Assembly (NCBI GenBank): GCA_050084985.1
Contig: JBITNC010000001.1
Span: 141,174,001-141,238,000 of the forward strand
Direction: 5' to 3'
Length of the DNA stretch: 64,000 nucleotides
From: Nageia nagi
Lineage: Eukaryota > Pinophyta
Shown piece after piece: positions 1-11,490 of this stretch. How positions within the stretch are numbered: position 1 is the first letter of the stretch; each line of letters starts with the position of its first letter. The notes below the pieces were generated by a model. That model searched no databases, was not told the origin of the DNA, and saw nothing but the letters and a program-made list of their open reading frames with translations. The translations under genes were made by a program, and so were the position numbers.

Positions 1-50
1 CACCTTATTGTGTATCCATATATGTTTATGCTTACAAACATAAAAGCATA

Positions 51-233
51 ATGTTTATAAATCATGGACATAAAATGCATGATCACCAATGGCCAATGAT
101 ACAACTAGTGAGAGTTCATTCACTTCAAAAAGAAAGTGGTGATACAACTATTAGTGGGGATATTGAAATTGGTTCATACTCAATGGAAGATGCACGTCAC
201 TATGTATCCAAACATGCTATAGAGTATTTCTAA
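51..233 (+). other. short unrecognised ORF of 60 codons
   Basis: An ATG-started open frame of 60 codons that ends in TAA. The product is hydrophilic and rich in His, Ser and Asp, and I recognise no domain. No splice signals or neighbouring coding sequence support it. It could be the tail of a transposon or host exon whose upstream part lies outside the window, or a chance frame in AT-rich DNA. Confidence 0.15.
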
Positions 234-2140
234 CCTCTTTTTGTTACAAGGTATCTCTAATTTATTCTTTGTTACAAGATGTTAAAAAAAATTCAGAGCA
301 TCCATACTATCAACAATATTTTTTGCATGTCATTGATGTAATTCATTGTACCTCATAAATAATCCAAATCAATAAAGCTCTATCTTCTCAAAGTATGGAT
401 GCCAAAATAATAGACTCTTTAGTACCAAACACAAAGGAGTAATCACTTCCATTCTTCAACATCACAAGGGGCAATCATAAAAATAATTCATATTTTACCT
501 TGGATGCTCCATCCATGGAGCTTTCCTAAGGCAACCAAGTCAAAAGGGGGCAATGAAGGACCTTAACCAAAGGATCATGTTATTGTACAAGAGTTCAAAG
601 TTCTCAAACTTTTTCTTCTACTCTTCTTCTTTGGATGTATAATTACATTTCTTCCATCACACCTCCAAAGAGTTGAAAAATGTAGATGCCTAAAAATGAA
701 TTCTTATTTGTTAAAGAATTTATTTTTATAGCATTAAAATATATTTATTACAAAAAGGGGTTAAAATTTACCAAATACAATGTAATTGATGTAAAAGGAC
801 CACTAAACAATGTCAGTGGTGTCAAATATTTAGAAAGGCATCATAAGCTATGTAATGTGTGATGATCCCAAGAAAAGGAGAGGATCAAGATGTTGCTATA
901 AAATAATATCAAAGGAAAATGATTCATCATGAGTAGATTATCAATACCAGATAGGTGAACAAATGCATATCATATCATCCAAACCATAATGGTATTTTGT
1001 AACACCACTTATTTGAGGATCTATTATCTACCTTTTGTCATGTTTTGAATACTTTAATTTATGCATCTAATATTTCTTATTTTAAGGCATCGATGGTGTG
1101 CTATCATTAAGGCACCAACATCATAGTTATTAAGCCCAAGTGAGTGGAGATTGCATTGAAGGTCTTATTTATAGCTCATTGATTTAGATCTAATGAAGGT
1201 ACATTATTTTCTTTAGCATAAATTGGTATTTTTCATATATATACTTCAATATTAAATTTATAGAGAAATAGTGCTTTATGTATTGCATGTGCATTATTTT
1301 TCATCTACAATGTGATTTTTAATTAAATAAATATCATATTTAGGTGTTAACAAATGCCCCCCTTTGAATATATTTTTTGACAAAATCAAAAGTCTAATTC
1401 AAAAGAAAATAATATATGTCCTACTTAAATCTTCATGGAGACAACTTGGAGTCCTTTATTTTTCCTATATTTCATGCCCTCTCTTTGGCTTGGCCACTAC
1501 AATGAAGATATATTTGGAATGGAAGACACCAATCTAAAGAATAAAATCCTGTCAAAATAAATAAATCTACTAAAAGAAATTAAATTTTACATATTCCCTC
1601 TAGTGCACCAATGTACTACATATATCATGGTTAGCTTCTTATAAAATCAATAGAATATATCTTTCTTGCATATATGTTTCATCACTAATCATAGATTTAT
1701 ATGTATCACTATTAAATAATGGAGAACAATATGAAATCAACATAATAAATCCTTTCTTATAGAGATATATTTCTTATATCATAGATTTCATCTTACATTT
1801 GTTGCTAGTTCAAGATGAAATTATCATAAAAAAAAAAATTGTTCAAGAGCTAATCATATTTACTCCATTTATCATTACCAAGAAAAACATCAAATATGGA
1901 TCAAACCTTTTAATAATATTATTTTGACCTCCAAGTAACAAGGTATCTCAATATACCTTTAGGTAATTAAGGTGCCACTTGGCACATCTTTGCATAATAA
2001 AGATGCTAGAATTAAGTACTTATCCCAAGTACCAAAGAGGACCACAATATACCTTTGGGTAATAAAGTTGTCAATCTATAAATCTCCATGTAACAAAGAT
2101 TATAGAACCAAGTAATTAATTGCTCTAAGGACCAAATAGG
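234..2140. other. AT-rich repeat-derived DNA, no gene seen
   Basis: I see no credible gene here. About 515-800 holds an inverted, diverged copy of the small LTR element found at 2845-4532: the LTR/internal junction reads tgtagatgcc at 681, and the internal motif 'ccaagtcaaaaggggg' is the reverse complement of one near 3510-3535. At about 1340-1360 the sequence 'ggtgttaaca' followed by aatgcccccc resembles the end of an LTR next to an internal region. Between 1935 and 2100 short motifs such as 'aatataccttt.ggtaat' recur. Confidence 0.4.
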
Positions 2141-2149
2141 ATATCAATT

Positions 2150-2345
2150 CGATCACATTACCCAATTGCATGCTATATTTGAATATCAAGATAATAGTAA
2201 CTCAATCATACTTCCCAATTGCATGTTATAATTGAGTACTAAAAATAATAGAAACTTGGTCACACCACCCAATTACATGTTATAATTGAGTACTAAAAAT
2301 AATATAAACTTGGTCACTCCACCCAATTTCATGTTATAACCAAGT
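2150..2345. repeat. minisatellite, about 54 bp x 4
   Basis: The motif cccaatt recurs at 2161, 2214, 2268 and 2322, a period of 53-54 bp. Each copy is followed by a variant of 'gcatgttataattgag' and 'tactaaaaataata'. The copies differ by substitutions, so the array is degenerate. No coding potential is visible. Confidence 0.75.
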
Positions 2346-2734
2346 ACTAAATATGTGTTACTTATATATCCTCAAAGCAATGAAACTCTCCTCAAATAAA
2401 CTTGGCATATCCCCATTACTAAATATGCTAGAACCTAGTACCTACCAAAAAGTACCAAAAATAAGTTATCTTGAACTATTTCCCTAAGAATAAAGGACTA
2501 TCTTGAATTCTTTTGAATATTTAAGAATATATGATTATCTAAAATATTACCCCACTTAAGAGGACTTATCTCAAAATCTCAAGAATCATCATCAAATTTT
2601 TCTCCTATCAAGAATCATCAAAATATCTTATAACTTAAAGTACTTGAAATTTATGGTATGAATTCAAATAAGTAAAATTCAAGTTAGTTTAGTAGTGAAT
2701 TAGAACATAATTGTATTCCATGAAACTCAAACAA

Positions 2735-2844
2735 TAACCTTAACCCACATCCTAACTGGACTTAACCCCTTAATACCCTAATCCTACAACCTAAACCTAA
2801 CCCCACACCCTAACATACACCTTAACCCACACCCTAACCCTAAT
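2735..2844. repeat. interstitial telomere-like array, left part
   Basis: Imperfect tandem copies of CCCTAA-type units are mixed with 'acccacaccctaaccc' spacers. Plant telomeres are usually (CCCTAAA)n. Here CCCTAACC and CCCACA variants dominate, so this is an internal degenerate array and not a chromosome end. It continues at 4533 after an inserted LTR element. Confidence 0.75.
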
Positions 2845-3394
2845 TGTAAATCACAAATAATGAATTAAATAAATAATTCATTAATATGTTTATAATATAT
2901 ATGTGTTTTAAGTAATACATGCTATACCTGATCTCTAACTAATGTAATAACTTTGTAAATGAATAGATCTTTCCAAATACATGTGAAAGGAGTGGTCACA
3001 TGCCTACTTTTTGATCATCAACAAGCTCTAGGAAATCGAATTACCACTTTGCCAGATGCAAGAACAAGAGTGCCCATGCATTTTGAGGAATCTACCCCAA
3101 AGTAAAGAATGAAAACATTTCGTAGCAAGAGGGGGGTCACAAATCCAAGTTTGGGAGGTGATGTCTAAAGACATCATTTCATTTATGGCACATATATTGA
3201 ACTTGTTCTCATGTGGAATATCTTGCTTTAAATCTTCTTTTATAGATGCATTTGTTCTTGAGATCTACACCTTTTACATTATTATCTTCTCATTATATTG
3301 CTTATGGTGCATTTATACCCTTTTTGCAATATTATTTTTTGATGTAATAAATATGAATTATTAATTAATAATAAATCATATATAGATATCTACA
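2845..3394 (+). repeat. left LTR of the small element
   Basis: Starts TGTAAATCACAAAT and ends TATCTACA. It is paired with 3960-4532 along its whole length, sharing blocks such as 'catgtgaaa.gagtggtcacatg', 'gaggaatctacccc' and 'gatgtaataaatatgaatt'. Confidence 0.6.
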
Positions 3395-3959
3395 TTTTGG
3401 ACATCTTTGGATATGTAATGAAAAGAATTGAAATTTTATAATTCAAATAATTAAAGAAGAAAATGTATGCCTGAAGTTGAACCATTATTCCTTGAACATT
3501 GTTAATTTGATGCCCCTTTTTGACTTGGTTTCCCCTCGCTTTAGCTTCTATGGGGTGATCAAGACAAAAATAAGATGGGGGAAGATGATATTCTAAGGTT
3601 GTCCTAGGAATTTACCAAAAAATCTCATTAGGATCAATGATACCTTAGGCTCTACTCTCCAAGATGGATTCCTTCGTCTATTGCCCATGATGCAATTAGA
3701 AACTCTATTCTCCTCACTTGATGGATGGTGGTCACTCCTTTTTTTATAATACTAGGGAGTTCATGGTTTATATTTTTATGTTTTTATTGCAAGAAAGAAG
3801 GACATGTACATTGTTACTATAGGCTACAGATAACATGGATGCCATTTGATCACTTATTTTTTTGTTCAAAACTTATGCTCTTGATTTGCTTCCTTATGAG
3901 ATGTGCAAAAATTCTTACCCTAAGGGATAAAATTCTTCAAATCAGCAAGTTCACCAAAA

Positions 3960-4532
3960 TATAAACCATAAAAATGAATTAAATAAACAATTCATTATTA
4001 TGTTTACATTAAATATGATTGAAGCAATAAAAGCTAGATCTAATTTATAATTGATGTAAAACTTCATAAATGAATATATGTTTTTGAGTACATGTGAAAA
4101 GAGTGGTCACATGTTTGGCTTTTAATAGTTAACAAGATTTAGTCATCGAATTGCCACTCTATCGAATGCAAGAATAAGAGTGCCTGCATTGTGAAAATAG
4201 TCAAATGTAGGGTGCCAACATTATGCATTTTGAGGAATCTACCCTCATGCAAAGAATTAAAATGATCTATATCAAGAGGGGGATCACAAATCCAAGTTGG
4301 GAAGGTGGTATCTAAAGACATTGTTTCCTTTGTGGCATATTTCTTGAACTTGCTCTCATGTGGGATATCTTGCTTTGATCTTATTTTATTGATGCATTTA
4401 TTCTTGAGATCTACACCTTTTACATTGTTATATACTCATTACATTGCTTGTGGTGCATTTACACCCTTTTTCCAATATTATTTCTTGATGTAATAAATAT
4501 GAATTATTAATTAATATATTTAGGCATCTACA
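3960..4532 (+). repeat. right LTR of the small element
   Basis: Counterpart of 2845-3394. It carries an extra block of about 30 bp around 4175-4225 and a TG to TA change at its first dinucleotide, and ends GGCATCTACA. The many substitutions between the two LTRs indicate an old insertion. Confidence 0.6.
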
Positions 4533-4920
4533 CTAACTCTTTCACCCTTGACCCCACATATCCTAACCCACACCTTAACCCCTTAATACCCTAACCCCTT
4601 CATCCTAACCCACACCCTAACCCATATCCTAACCAACACTAAATACCCACACCCTAACCCCACACTTTGACCTTAACCCCCCATCCTAACCCTAACCCTA
4701 ACCCACACCCTAATGCCTTAACCTTATCCCCTTTACTGTTGACCCCACATATCCTAACCCACACCCTAACCCACACCATAACCCTAACCCCTTAATACCA
4801 AAACCCACATCCTAACCCCTTCACCCTAAATCACACCCTAACCAACCTTAACCCCTTAATTTATGCCTTGGACTCTAACCCACACCCTAACTCACACCCT
4901 AACCCTAACATTATTCCACA
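4533..4920. repeat. interstitial telomere-like array, right part
   Basis: Continuation of the array at 2735-2844. It includes a short near-perfect run of CCCTAA units around 4686-4705, many 'cccacaccctaaccc' variants, and 'accccacatatcctaacc' present twice (about 4550 and 4745). It ends in AT-rich DNA. Confidence 0.75.
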
Positions 4921-5630
4921 CCTTTATTATTATTAATAAAATAAAAACACATAATTATTATTTTTAATATTTGTAAAATATGAGATAAAAAAATGAAATA
5001 AATTTAATTTAATTATATTTTTAAAGATTAATGAAATAAAATACAATATAATAATAATAATTTTTTTTGCCCTAATTAACATGCTTGATGTTAAATTTGA
5101 TGCCCATCTTGATGCCATACTTGACACACAAAAGCATCAACTATAGCATCGAATTGGTCATTAAAACAAAAAAAAGCTACCTACCCATTTTGTTACTTTC
5201 AATATACAATGTTGTAATATGAATTTCATGAAAAGGAGGGGATGAAGGAGATATTCATCGGCCTAGGGGGACCATTTTCAAAGGTTAAATTAGCTTGTAG
5301 GTACTCCATGGTCTGACATTATTCAAATTTTTTATTTTATTTTAGGGTTTTGGAAGGAAGAATTTATCAAAATTCTACATATAATTTAGGGGTGGATGGA
5401 TGAATTTTTAAACATACTGCATATAATTTGTTGTCTAGATGGATAATGCAAACATAAACACATGATAATAGAATGATTCAAACAAAAAACCTTAGGAATA
5501 TGGTACTTACTCGAATTGGAATTATTCCCTAGCTCAATTTCAGGCTTCAATTATAAACTCCCTTGATCACTCTCTTTCTTGATTGAATTTATAATTCTTG
5601 GAGGCTCCCTAGCTTGAATTATAGGATTTT
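4921..5630. other. AT-rich spacer with gatgcc motifs
   Basis: No gene seen. 5060-5160 contains several 'gatg(c/t)' words ('tgatgcccatcttgatgcc') that resemble words near the CACTA-like terminus at 13060-13130. This could be a matching subterminal segment, but no CACTA terminus was found here. Confidence 0.3.
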
Positions 5631-5639
5631 TACACCTCC

Positions 5640-6080
5640 TAATTGCAATTCCCTAAAATCCCAGGCCTATCTTCCATATTTTGCATACATGTCAATTAGG
5701 GCACTCATGCCCATAACATTCAGTGCAAAAACATTTTCAACTACTCTTTCATGGATGTCCATAACATCTTTTAGAGCTCTCATGGTGGTAAATATCAAAA
5801 CAATGTTGGAAAAGGTTGTAGAGTCAAGTTTTACACCTAACAATTGCATCTACATAAAAGTTTCTAGAGCCTTTTTAGAAAACCCATCTTGTGCATATCC
5901 TATGACCATTCCATTCCATGGAACTATTTGTACATCATGCATCTTTTCAAATAATTTGCATACCTCTTTATGCTTCCAAATTTTTCATACATGTGTATCA
6001 GGGCATTCACAACCACAACATTCGATACAAAACCATTTTTAACTACACTTTAATGGATTTTCATTCTTGCTTCTAAACCT
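5640..6080 (-). pseudogene. PPR protein fragment (PLS-type motifs)
   Basis: The minus-strand translation includes 'SALIDMYAKYGR' and 'GVKLDSTTFSNIV', typical of the 35-residue pentatricopeptide motifs of plant organelle RNA-binding proteins. Further PPR words lie in other frames up to about 6080. Stops and frameshifts separate the pieces, and there is no start or full-length frame. It is the 5'-most piece (in window coordinates) of a minus-strand array reaching 12125. In intact family members the protein binds organellar RNA for editing. This copy cannot make one. Confidence 0.7.
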
Positions 6081-6139
6081 CCCATGGCGAAACATGATGA
6101 AAGAATGCTGGAAAAGGTTGCAAACTCAAGTTTAAAACT

Positions 6140-6545
6140 TGATAATTGCATCTTCAAAAAACCCATCTTGTACATATCTTGTGATCATTGTAGTCCATGA
6201 AACTATGTCTACATCATGCATCTTATTAAACAATTTGCATGCCTTCTCTATGATTCCATATTTTGTGCATACCCTACCATCATTACAATCCATGAAACTG
6301 TGTCTGCATCATGCATCTTGGAAATAAAGTTTAAAGATCCTTGAAGATAGCCTGCATGACCAAGAAGGTCAACAATGCATGTGTAATGATTCATCCCATG
6401 AATAATGCAATAAGAATCACTCATGCTATTTAAGTATTCACAACCCTCATCCACTAGACCTACATGGTTGCATGTGAGTAGAACACATACAAAGGTTATG
6501 CTATCAAGGATGGTCCCCAAGTGCTTCAACATATCAACTTAAGGG
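6140..6545 (-). pseudogene. PPR fragment with E-type motif
   Basis: The frame at 6248-6532 reads 'ITFVCVLLTCNHVGLVDEG', then 'YTCIVDLLGHAGYL', matching the last PPR repeats before the E domain in plant DYW proteins (usual form: TFVSVLSACSHAGLVDEG and Y.CMVDLLGRAG). The same words recur at 7559-7903 and 11490-11747, so this is one of at least three copies. There is no intact reading frame. Confidence 0.75.
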
Positions 6546-6613
6546 AATCCTTGTTGTAATCATGAATTGCATACCCTCTAATCATTATAGTCCACGAAAC
6601 TATGTTTGCATCA

Positions 6614-7111
6614 TTAATCTTGCAAAATAATTATCAAGCCTTGTGTATTCTTCCACATTTTGCATACATCTTTATCAAGGCCTTCACATCCATTATGGGA
6701 GTCATTACATACTTGAAGTTTCTTCACAACTTTCATAATAGTTCTAGGGGCAGTCTTTAACAACTTGAACATAATTACCAACTTTTCATTATACTGGCAT
6801 AGAAGCAATTTTTTATCATCAACCTCCACATCATGTAATAGAGGTATTGTGTTTGGAATATACCCTATTACCTTCATCTCACTTGATAATTTCTCCAATT
6901 TTCCATAGATCTATTGTGTTTTTTAGTGTAATTTGTCTCCTATAAGAAAAGCATGTACCCTTTTGTCAACTTCAATCCAATTACATCCAAGTATCTTCTT
7001 GATTTCTCTATCTTTCATCAATGTCCTTACTCTTTGGATATCATCCCAATTGCCAACTTCAACATAAATATTTGGAAGAACATAAGATGGACCATATGTA
7101 GGCTCCAACAA
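6614..7111 (-). pseudogene. PPR E/E+ and partial DYW fragment with abnormal junction
   Basis: Two minus-strand frames (6923-7111 and 6614-6898) read in order 'YVLPNIYVEVGNWDDIQRV', 'GCNWIEVDKRVHAFLIGD', 'GYIPNTIPLLHDVE' and 'LQVCNDSHN'. These are the E, E+ and early DYW deaminase-like segments of an editing PPR protein. After CNDSHN the frame passes straight into 'DVCKMWKNTQG', which is an out-of-frame PPR motif instead of the rest of the DYW domain. The same junction occurs in the 10463-11119 copy, so it formed before the array duplicated. Confidence 0.75.
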
Positions 7112-7199
7112 AAAAAATGATTGTTATCACAAATTCCCCTATTTCTACATTCTTATGTGATCTTCAAGCACCAAGCAGACACATTCTTACACTCAAATT

Positions 7200-8140
7200 A
7201 GGTTGTATGGGTATCTTGATAATGAAGTTTAAAGCTTCCTCAAAATAGCCTCCACAACCAAGAAACTGTATTTGCATCTTGATAATGAATTGCATATCTT
7301 TTAATCATTGTAGTCTATGAAAGTATGTTTACATCATACATCTTGCAAAGCAATTCTCAGGCCTTGTGTATTCTTCCACATTTTGCATACATGTCTATCA
7401 AGCCATTCACAACCACAACATTGGATGCAAAACCCATTATATGCATATATAATGATCATTACATTCCATGAGATTGCATTTTGATGGGGCAATTTGTCAA
7501 ATAATTTAGGGACCCTTTCAAAGTATCCTTTTTGTGCATATCCTACCATCACTGTAGTTCATGAAATTATATTTTCATCATGCATCTTCATAATGAAGTT
7601 CAAAGCTTCCTCAATATAGCCAACATGGCTAAGAAGGTCAACAATGTATGTGTAATGATTCATCCAAGGAATAATGCAATAAGAGTCACTCATGTTATTT
7701 AAGTATTTATAATCCTCATCCATTATACCTATATGGCTACATATGAGTAGAACACATACAAAGGTTATTTTTTTAGGGATGGTCCCCAAGTACTTCAACA
7801 TATAAAAATGCTTAAGGGAATCCTTACTATAACCATGAATTACATACTCTCCAATCATTGTATTCCATGAAACTATGTTTGCATTATGCATCTTGTAAAA
7901 CAATTATCGGGCCTTATTTATTCTTCCATATTTTGCATACATGTCTATTAAGGCATTCACATCTGTAACATTGGATGCAAAAACATTTTAAACTACTCTT
8001 TGATTTATATCCATACCTTTCCCAAGATAGCCTAGATGACCAAGAAGGTCAACAACGCATATATAATGATTCATCCCAAGAATAATGCAATAAGATTCAC
8101 TCATGCTATTTAAGTATTTATAGCCCTCATCCACTAATTG
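7200..8140 (-). pseudogene. PPR fragments, second repeat of the array
   Basis: Minus-strand frames at 7334-7552 and 7559-7903 give 'MMVGYAQKGYFERVPKLFDKLP', read here as separate short words 'MMVGYAQKG' and 'LFDKLP', then 'MIGEYVIHGYSKDSLK', 'ITFVCVLLICSHIG' and 'YIVDLLSHVGY'. A further partial copy runs to about 8140 ('tagccctcatccact'). All are degenerate P, L and S type PPR motifs with frameshifts. The similarity breaks abruptly at about 8140, where the TnpA-like transposon gene segment begins, and resumes near 9965. Confidence 0.7.
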
Positions 8141-8171
8141 CATTCTTATTATTTTATTCTTTTCTATTTAG

Positions 8172-9806
8172 TATCCATCATCATGGTGAACAAAGATCAT
8201 AATTCCAGAGGGTGGTCATCTAAAAAAGGAAAGAAAATATGGAACGAAGAAGATGAGCAGTCCAAGTGGGTAAGTTGCAATACATGTTAAATTAGTAATG
8301 TAATGTGAATGTACTTTATTTGATGATATTCATTTCATAAGGCAAATAACATATTTTTTTTTTACTTTTGTAATTATAAGGCTTTATAAAATATTTGGTT
8401 AAAAGCATGAAATTTTTTCCAAACGATGCATGTAGGAAAATTACATAAACCATTGATGTTGATGATGATGGTGTTGTTGATGAGGACATCCTAATAAGGG
8501 GTAAAAGAACTCCTATTGGTTTATTTATTAAATTTGAATTGTTAATTTCTAATAAATTATTAAAAAATATCATGTTTATTATTTTATTAATGCTTGCAAG
8601 TGAATTTATATCTTGGTAAAGTTGATGTGCTCGCTATTAAAACTGCAATGTTGATCAATCAACCTTCATGATATATCACATGTAAGGGATTGTGTGGGAT
8701 TGATATTAAAGTAAAAAATAATAGTGAAGTACTTATGGATGAGGCCAATAAAATTTTATGCCCTTAAAAAATACCTTTATATTCAATTTGATACTATATT
8801 AGTTTACTAATATTTGAATTAGTTATTGTTTAGGGCACCTGTTTGGTGAAGCACTAAGGAATATCACATAAATAGAATTCCAACATACAATGGACCTTCC
8901 TTGGAGAAAGCAAAATAAGCAAGGTACGTAAATTTAATTATATTTTATTACTAATAATGTTTTACCTTCAAAAACTTATATTCCAAAAAATAGAAACTAT
9001 TTTTTCATTATTGTGTACATGCAACAAAAAATATGATACTCCTTCACCTTCAAAGTGATTTTGGTGATAAATGTAGTGTAAAATGGGCATTGAAATATAT
9101 GGGAGTAAGCCTTAGGAGGAAAAGGAACAAATACCAAATAAAGATTGCAAAAGTTCCACCTAAGCAACGTTCCATTACCAAAAGAATTTCCAATCTTGAC
9201 AAGAGTGCATACAAGTCTTTGACCAGGACAATTCATTAAAATGAAGAACATGAAAAAATGAATGCCTATGAGGAATCATCACAAGAGAAAGCATCCAACT
9301 CCCACTTCAAAATGTTGAGCAAATATAAGCTGCATAGGACAAGAAGTGCAGGCAAAAATGGGATAAAATCCCAATTTGTGAGTATATTTACTATTTTTTT
9401 AATATATCAAAATGAAAAGTTTAATATTTATAATATTTAATAATTAAATATAGATTTAATCATTTTTTTAGGTTGAAAGATATAACCATCCACCAACAAA
9501 TGCAAAGTTACAATACGGTGTCATGGAGGGGTGGGAGAAGTTGCAAAATATGATGGATAATGGAGTAAGTAATTATTACTATTTTAATTACCCTAAAGTA
9601 GTTCAATTATGAGTATGCATAAGATCTATAGTTTTTTATTTTTACTAACATTTTTATTCATTTAATTTCAGAAATCTAATTCAAAGCCACATGAGATTAT
9701 ATGTGGTGGTACTCGAGAAGACAGTGTCTGTGATAATGCTATTGATGATGGTTACGGTGCTAGTGATGATGGTCATGATGATGATAGTAATGATATTGAT
9801 GGTTGA
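8172..9806 (+). pseudogene. TnpA-like plant transposon gene, several exons, partly decayed
   Basis: Exons are inferred by eye. 8172-8269 has ATG at 8183 and 29 codons ('NKDHNSRGWSSKKGKK') before a gtaagt donor. Decayed coding follows near 8437-8500 (acidic), 8590-8765 ('YITCKGLCGIDIKVKNNSE') and 8835-8920. Then comes 9027-9377 ('GDKCSVKWALKYMG', 'RRKRNKY', 'KASNSHFKMLSKYK'). 9472-9564 is 31 codons, in phase and flanked by AG and gtaagt. 9672-9806 ends in an acidic tail and TGA. The WALKYMG..RRKRNKY pattern fits plant transposon proteins of the CACTA TnpA or Transposase_24 kind, known to bind subterminal repeats. Stops inside middle exons (near 8680, 8870 and 9237) say the gene is dead. PPR fragments flank both sides. 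Confidence 0.5.
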
Positions 9807-9959
9807 TTATTCAAGATGAGAATTAAGGATGTAAAGAGAAATGACTCTTGATTCACATTTAATGATATTTAAAGTTTGATTGTTTGATGCACTTATATTT
9901 ATTATGTTAAATGTGTTTGAGTGTTCAAAATATAGTATTATGAAATAATTCATGTTCCT

Positions 9960-10460
9960 TATCTATGGTTCCTCATTTTGCTACATGTATATCAGGGCAT
10001 TCCCAACAACATAATTTTATGAAAAACCATTTTCAATTACTCTTTGATGGATTTCCATATGTTCTTATAAATCTTCCATGGTGGCACATCTTAGAAGAAT
10101 GTTGGCAAAGGTTGTAGAGTCGAGTTTTACACTTGATAATTACATCTACCTAAAAGTCTTAAGGGCCTTTTTAGAAAACCCATATTGTGCATATCCTACA
10201 TTACTTTGTACCACCAATAATCGCCACAAGAACATTCTCCATGTTTGAAATGATGGAATTTATTCACATTCCTCAAAACCATACCCCTTGCAATAATATT
10301 CGAAATAAACTTGGTTGTAGTATGGCAATCATTTCTTATTCAAAGGTTCTTCACAACTCTATGCTAGCATAGAATCAATTATTTATCATCACCCTCCACA
10401 TCATGTGACATAGGTATTGTATTTAGAATATACCTCATTGCCTTTATCTCACTTTATGAT
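9960..10460 (-). pseudogene. PPR fragment carrying the C-terminal DYW end
   Basis: At about 10330 down to 10211, one minus-strand frame reads 'NDCHTTTKFIS', then 'KFHHFKHGECSCGDYW', the diagnostic end of the DYW cytidine-deaminase-like domain of plant organelle RNA editing factors. It has the Cys-x-Cys and the terminal DYW, though the HxE part was not located in frame. To its right (10350-10460) the preceding DYW/E+ words are frameshifted. To its left (9965-10190) are more PPR motif words. It is the only DYW tripeptide found in the array. Confidence 0.75.
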
Positions 10461-10462
10461 TC

Positions 10463-11119
10463 ATTCCATAAATATTCCAATAAGATTCACTCAAGTTATT
10501 AAAGTATTTGTAGCCCTCATCCAATGGACTTGCATACTAGTAGAACAAATACAAAGGTTATGTTGTTAGGGTTGGTTCAAAGAGTTTAAGGGCATACCTA
10601 TTGTAACCATGAACTAAATATCCTCTAATCATTATAGACCAAGAAACTATTTATGCATCATGCATCTTGTCAAAGAAGTCTTGGGCTTTGTGTATTCTTC
10701 CATATTTTGCATACATATCTATCAAGGCACTCACAACCACTATGGAAGTCATTGCATACTCGAAGGTTCTTCACAACTTTGATAACAAGTCTGAGGGGAG
10801 TCTTAGACAACCTGAATATAATTACCACCTTTTCACTATATTGGCATAGAAGCAATTCCTTATCATCAACCTCTACATCATGCAACATAAGTATTGTGTT
10901 TAGAATATACCCTACTACCTCCATCTCCCTCGATAATTTCTTCAATTTTCCATAGATATCTTGTGTTTTTGGGTGTAATATATCTCCCATAAGAAAAGCA
11001 TGTACGCTTTTTTCAACTTCAATCCAATTACATCGATGTATCTTCTTGATTTCTCTATCTTTCATCAATGTCCTTACTTTTTGGATGTCATCCCAACTAC
11101 CCACTTTAGCATCCCTCAC
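10463..11119 (-). pseudogene. PPR E+ / partial DYW fragment, longest frame of the array
   Basis: A 149-codon minus-strand frame (10670-11119) reads 'VGSWDDIQKVRTLMKDREI', 'CNWIEVEKSVHAFLMGD', 'MEVVGYILNTILMLHDVE', 'LRVCNDFHSGC', then 'DRYVCKIWKNTQ'. It starts inside the DYW sequence of the next copy to the right: 'VVRDAKVGSWDD' joins the DYW word VVRDA to the E motif GSWDD. The copy is therefore fused head to tail with its neighbour and repeats the CNDxH to PPR junction of 6614-7111. About 10463-10660 holds E-motif remnants. Confidence 0.75.
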
Positions 11120-11490
11120 AACAATATCCCTTGGAATAATCTTAGAGATAAACTTGGTTGCAATATGGAAGTCATTGCATACTTGAAGGTTTTTTCATAA
11201 TTCCAATAACTGTTCTAGGGGTTGTTTAACAACTCATATGGAATTGCTAACTTTTTACTATGCTGGTAGAGAAGCAATTCTTTATCATCAACCTCTACAT
11301 CATGCAACACAGGTATTGTATTTGGAATATACCCTGCTAACTTTATCTCACTCGATAATTTTTCCATTGATCTCTTATGTTTTTGGGTGTGATTTCTATC
11401 CTATAAGAAAAATATGTGCATTTTTGTTAATATTCAACCCAAGTACATCCTGGTGTCTTCTTGATTCCTCTATCTTTCATCAATGATGTT
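11120..11490 (-). pseudogene. PPR E+/DYW fragment, right copy
   Basis: The minus strand shows 'CNDFHIATKFISKI' followed by 'RDIVVRDA' (11110-11190), then frameshifted copies of the E+ words also present at 6614-7111 and 10670-11119. The DNA similarity to those copies is clear ('cctctacatcatgcaaca', 'ttctctatctttcatcaatg'). No intact frame. Confidence 0.7.

Larger units (their letters stand above)
2845..4532 (+). mobile_element. small non-autonomous LTR element (TRIM-like) inside the telomere-like array
   Basis: Two direct repeats of about 550-570 bp (2845-3394 and 3960-4532) enclose about 565 bp with no recognisable gag or pol. The left repeat starts TGTAAATCAC and both end in ATCTACA, giving the TG..CA ends of an LTR. 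The right copy begins TA instead of TG. The flanks are ctaat on the left and ctaac on the right, a probable 5-bp target duplication with one change. Both flanks are CCCTAA-type repeat, so the element split an existing array. I could not identify a clear primer binding site. A simple segmental duplication is the alternative, but the termini and flanks argue against it. Confidence 0.6.

Noticed and set aside
4533-4920. True chromosome end
   Set aside because: Units are imperfect, short and followed by unique and transposon DNA on both sides.
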